DNA of 64,000 bases from Bacteroidota bacterium (lineage in GTDB: Bacteria > Bacteroidota > Bacteroidia > Bacteroidales > CAIXZF01), in contig JAKLIX010000019.1 in the NCBI GenBank assembly GCA_022709385.1, positions 21,569 to 85,568 of the forward strand. The letters are read 5' to 3'. Of this stretch, positions 62,818-64,000 are shown piece after piece. The first letter of the stretch is position 1. Each line of letters starts with the position of its first letter. Position numbers and translations under genes: made by a program. Below the pieces are notes generated by a model. It ran no database searches and was not told the DNA's origin. It saw only the letters and a list, made by a program, of their open reading frames with translations.

Positions 62818-62923
62818 AACGTGAAAACGATGAACCGGCACACTATCATCAGCAAACCAACACATTAGCATATTTTCACATCAGCACACTGAAAATGGCT
62901 CTCGGATTGCCACACACCTGATT
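62818..62923 (+). repeat. Direct repeat, copy 2 (about 106 bp)
   Basis: Second copy of the 62196-62299 repeat, with a 2-bp insertion (CACACACCTG) near its end and an ATATTTTCACATCAGC variant inside. Offset between copies is 622 bp. Confidence 0.88.
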
Positions 62924-62973
62924 ATGTTTTCTAAATGCAAAAGCCACAACTATAATCCTGTACAGCCCGATAT

Positions 62974-63159
62974 TTACTTTTTACCTTTCTCTTGAAACAT
63001 ATCACGTGTAAACCAGACTATATACAATAAGCAAGGAATTGCAATAATTAATGCTAAGGGCCTCGAATATGACCAGATTATTGTTCTGTCAAGTATTGCG
63101 ACTACGATTACAAAAAGGTAAAAGTAGGCTTGGACTTTACTTTTAGAGATCGGTTTCAT
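62974..63159 (-). CDS. Small membrane protein directly behind the RHS tip (immunity candidate)
   Basis: A 61-residue protein with two predicted TM helices (about 9-25 and 31-50) separated by a short loop (DRTIIWSYSRP) and a charged tail (RDMFQEKGKK). It starts 2 nt after the RHS tip stop on the same strand, the usual place for the immunity gene of a polymorphic toxin. No immunity family is recognised. The local base composition is more A/T-rich than the window, like the RHS tip. The assignment as immunity rests only on position. Confidence 0.5.
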   Translation of the reverse strand: MKPISKSKVQAYFYLFVIVVAILDRTIIWSYSRPLALIIAIPCLLYIVWFTRDMFQEKGKK

Positions 63160-63161
63160 AA

Positions 63162-63926
63162 TTATTGATCAACCGCCCTCTTTTCATTAGTGGCCTTTCT
63201 GGCCTCCTCCATTTTTGATGCTGCTTGCCTTAAATCATTGATTTTTGTTGCAGCATCTACTATTTTATATAATTTGGGGGCAAGAACTGGAAGGCCAAGA
63301 CCTTCTACTGCCATAGCCTCAGGAATGGTACTTAACCCTTCATATAAGCATTGCACTGCCCCTAATCCAGTTTCATTGCTACCGAAGGATACAGCATCAC
63401 TATTGATGATATCACTCTTTGCTTGCTCAAATTTCGCTTGATCTTGACGAGCCTGATAATTTTTCTCGCTGTAGTAATATTTATCATCTTTTTGGGCACC
63501 GATTGTTGGCTGTTCAGAAGCTTTTTGAACAGGAAAAGCCCTTGGTTCGCTTCTCCCGCCCCAGCTATACCTGCGCTGGTGACTGATTTCGGGTCCAGAA
63601 AGCATTCCAGGTTCATTTACTGAACCTCCTTTGTTCCGGTTCTCTACAAAATACTCACCATTTGTACGATCCCTTGAAACTTTTCCACCACCATGAGCTA
63701 TTGAATAAAGAACAGCCCCGAAGAATTTTTTAAACTTCCCATCTGGATCCACATATTTTATCGGATTGTTCGAACAATATGCATACGGGCTTGTACTTGG
63801 TGCTTTTTCTGCTTTCGGATCCACCCCCAGCCACACGCTGGTTCTGGGGTCATAGTACCGTGCCCCGTAGTAGTACAGTCTACCTGCAGTTTTAGAGGTG
63901 TATTTTGTTGCTGATTCTGAGGTCAT
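63162..63926 (-). CDS. RHS repeat-associated core domain protein, C-terminal tip
   Basis: A 254-residue product. The RHS core signature is near the N-terminus (GRLYYYGARYYDPRTSVWLG, then SPYAYCSNNPIKYVDPDGK). The variable C-terminal part (about 70-254) should be the toxin or effector region; it ends in a Lys/Glu/Arg-rich helix (RQAASKMEEARKATNEKRAV), and I cannot name its activity. The long YD-repeat barrel expected upstream is absent: an in-frame stop on the minus strand lies at 63978-63980, 17 codons before the ATG at 63926. So this is an orphan tip or a truncated gene, and it may also use a non-ATG start further up. Local sequence is A/T-rich, suggesting horizontal transfer. Confidence 0.7.
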   Translation of the reverse strand: MTSESATKYTSKTAGRLYYYGARYYDPRTSVWLGVDPKAEKAPSTSPYAYCSNNPIKYVDPDGKFKKFFGAVLYSIAHGGGKVSRDRTNGEYFVENRNKGGSVNEPGMLSGPEISHQRRYSWGGRSEPRAFPVQKASEQPTIGAQKDDKYYYSEKNYQARQDQAKFEQAKSDIINSDAVSFGSNETGLGAVQCLYEGLSTIPEAMAVEGLGLPVLAPKLYKIVDAATKINDLRQAASKMEEARKATNEKRAVDQ

Positions 63927-64000
63927 TGTATGGTTTCCCGTTGCCTTACTTACACCAAAAATACTGTTTTTCTTTTTTCAGTTGAAAAGAAAAAGTATGA

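Larger units (their letters stand above)
62179..62973. other. 795-bp non-coding region next to the recombinase and RHS remnants
   Basis: No credible gene on either strand. It contains a 104-106 bp direct repeat at each end, two palindromes in the middle, and two pieces (about 62326-62356 and 62466-62575) shared with the 19.4-kb intergenic repeat. The content looks like accumulated debris at an insertion hot spot. Confidence 0.7.

Noticed and set aside
61235..62923. Active integrative element
   Set aside because: The recombinase has lost its catalytic domain and carries a stop; no intact attachment-site pair or cargo could be defined.
1..64000. tRNA, rRNA or tmRNA genes
   Set aside because: Spacers were read for cloverleaf-like and rRNA-like sequence and none was recognised; a covariance scan would be needed to exclude a missed tRNA.

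Overview
The window looks like a chromosomal segment of a Bacteroidota member, most likely an anaerobic Bacteroidales-type lineage. The evidence is seven proteins with type IX secretion (T9SS) C-terminal sorting domains, promoters of the Bacteroidota type (TTTG or TTG, 17-21 nt, TAnnTTTG), a TonB-dependent receptor with a carboxypeptidase-regulatory-like N-terminus, several short lipoproteins, the long type-2 form of IleS, a DksA-like protein without its cysteines, and a bacterial geranylgeranylglyceryl-phosphate-synthase-like enzyme. Rubrerythrin, tungstate import and cobalamin-dependent MetH fit an anaerobic lifestyle (inference). No tRNA, rRNA, CRISPR array, prophage or replication origin was seen.

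Layout: 0-3.2 kb holds a cysteate synthase and an FG-GAP repeat T9SS protein. 3.2-11.4 kb is a tight seven-gene operon: two paralogous lipoproteins, a TonB-dependent receptor, a periplasmic protein with two sulfite-oxidase-like folds, and WtpABC (tungstate/molybdate ABC importer). I read it as a complete envelope-spanning oxyanion uptake route. 11.4-12.3 kb is non-coding with a 139-bp tandem repeat. 12.3-15.6 kb holds an OmpR-type response regulator and histidine kinase, divergent from a secreted coiled-coil/proline-rich protein, with four helically phased TTAACC boxes between them. 15.8-24.1 kb holds a secreted dockerin/cohesin-like protein, a cell-wall operon (D-Ala-D-Ala dipeptidase, glucosaminidase, GNAT), a T9SS protein, aat, udk and a SurA/PpiD-type foldase. 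24.1-25.4 kb is non-coding and carries the same repeat family inverted, within a 469-bp duplication.

25.4-38 kb holds a dockerin-like secreted protein, GGGP synthase, metF-metH, an inverted-repeat-rich spacer, rubrerythrin, rluD, a T9SS protein, a PASTA protein and ddl. 38-49.6 kb is a surface-protein block: a 2068-residue M6 protease with Asp-box repeats, two cohesin-like domains, a dockerin-like module and a T9SS signal; an Omp28/thioredoxin-like protein ending in the same module; and two tandem paralogous beta-propeller-like T9SS proteins. 49.6-61.1 kb is mostly housekeeping: MATE exporter, lipoprotein, cyclophilin, pheS, asd, a GT-C membrane glycosyltransferase, ileS-dksA-lspA and another lipoprotein. 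61.2-64 kb is a scrap region: a 31-residue membrane peptide gene, a decayed large serine recombinase, repeats and an RHS C-terminal tip with a small membrane protein behind it.

The two observations I would follow first are the tungstate operon with its dedicated outer-membrane receptor, and the family of four about 156-residue dockerin-like modules in the same window as cohesin-like domains, which suggests a surface cohesin-dockerin-type assembly.
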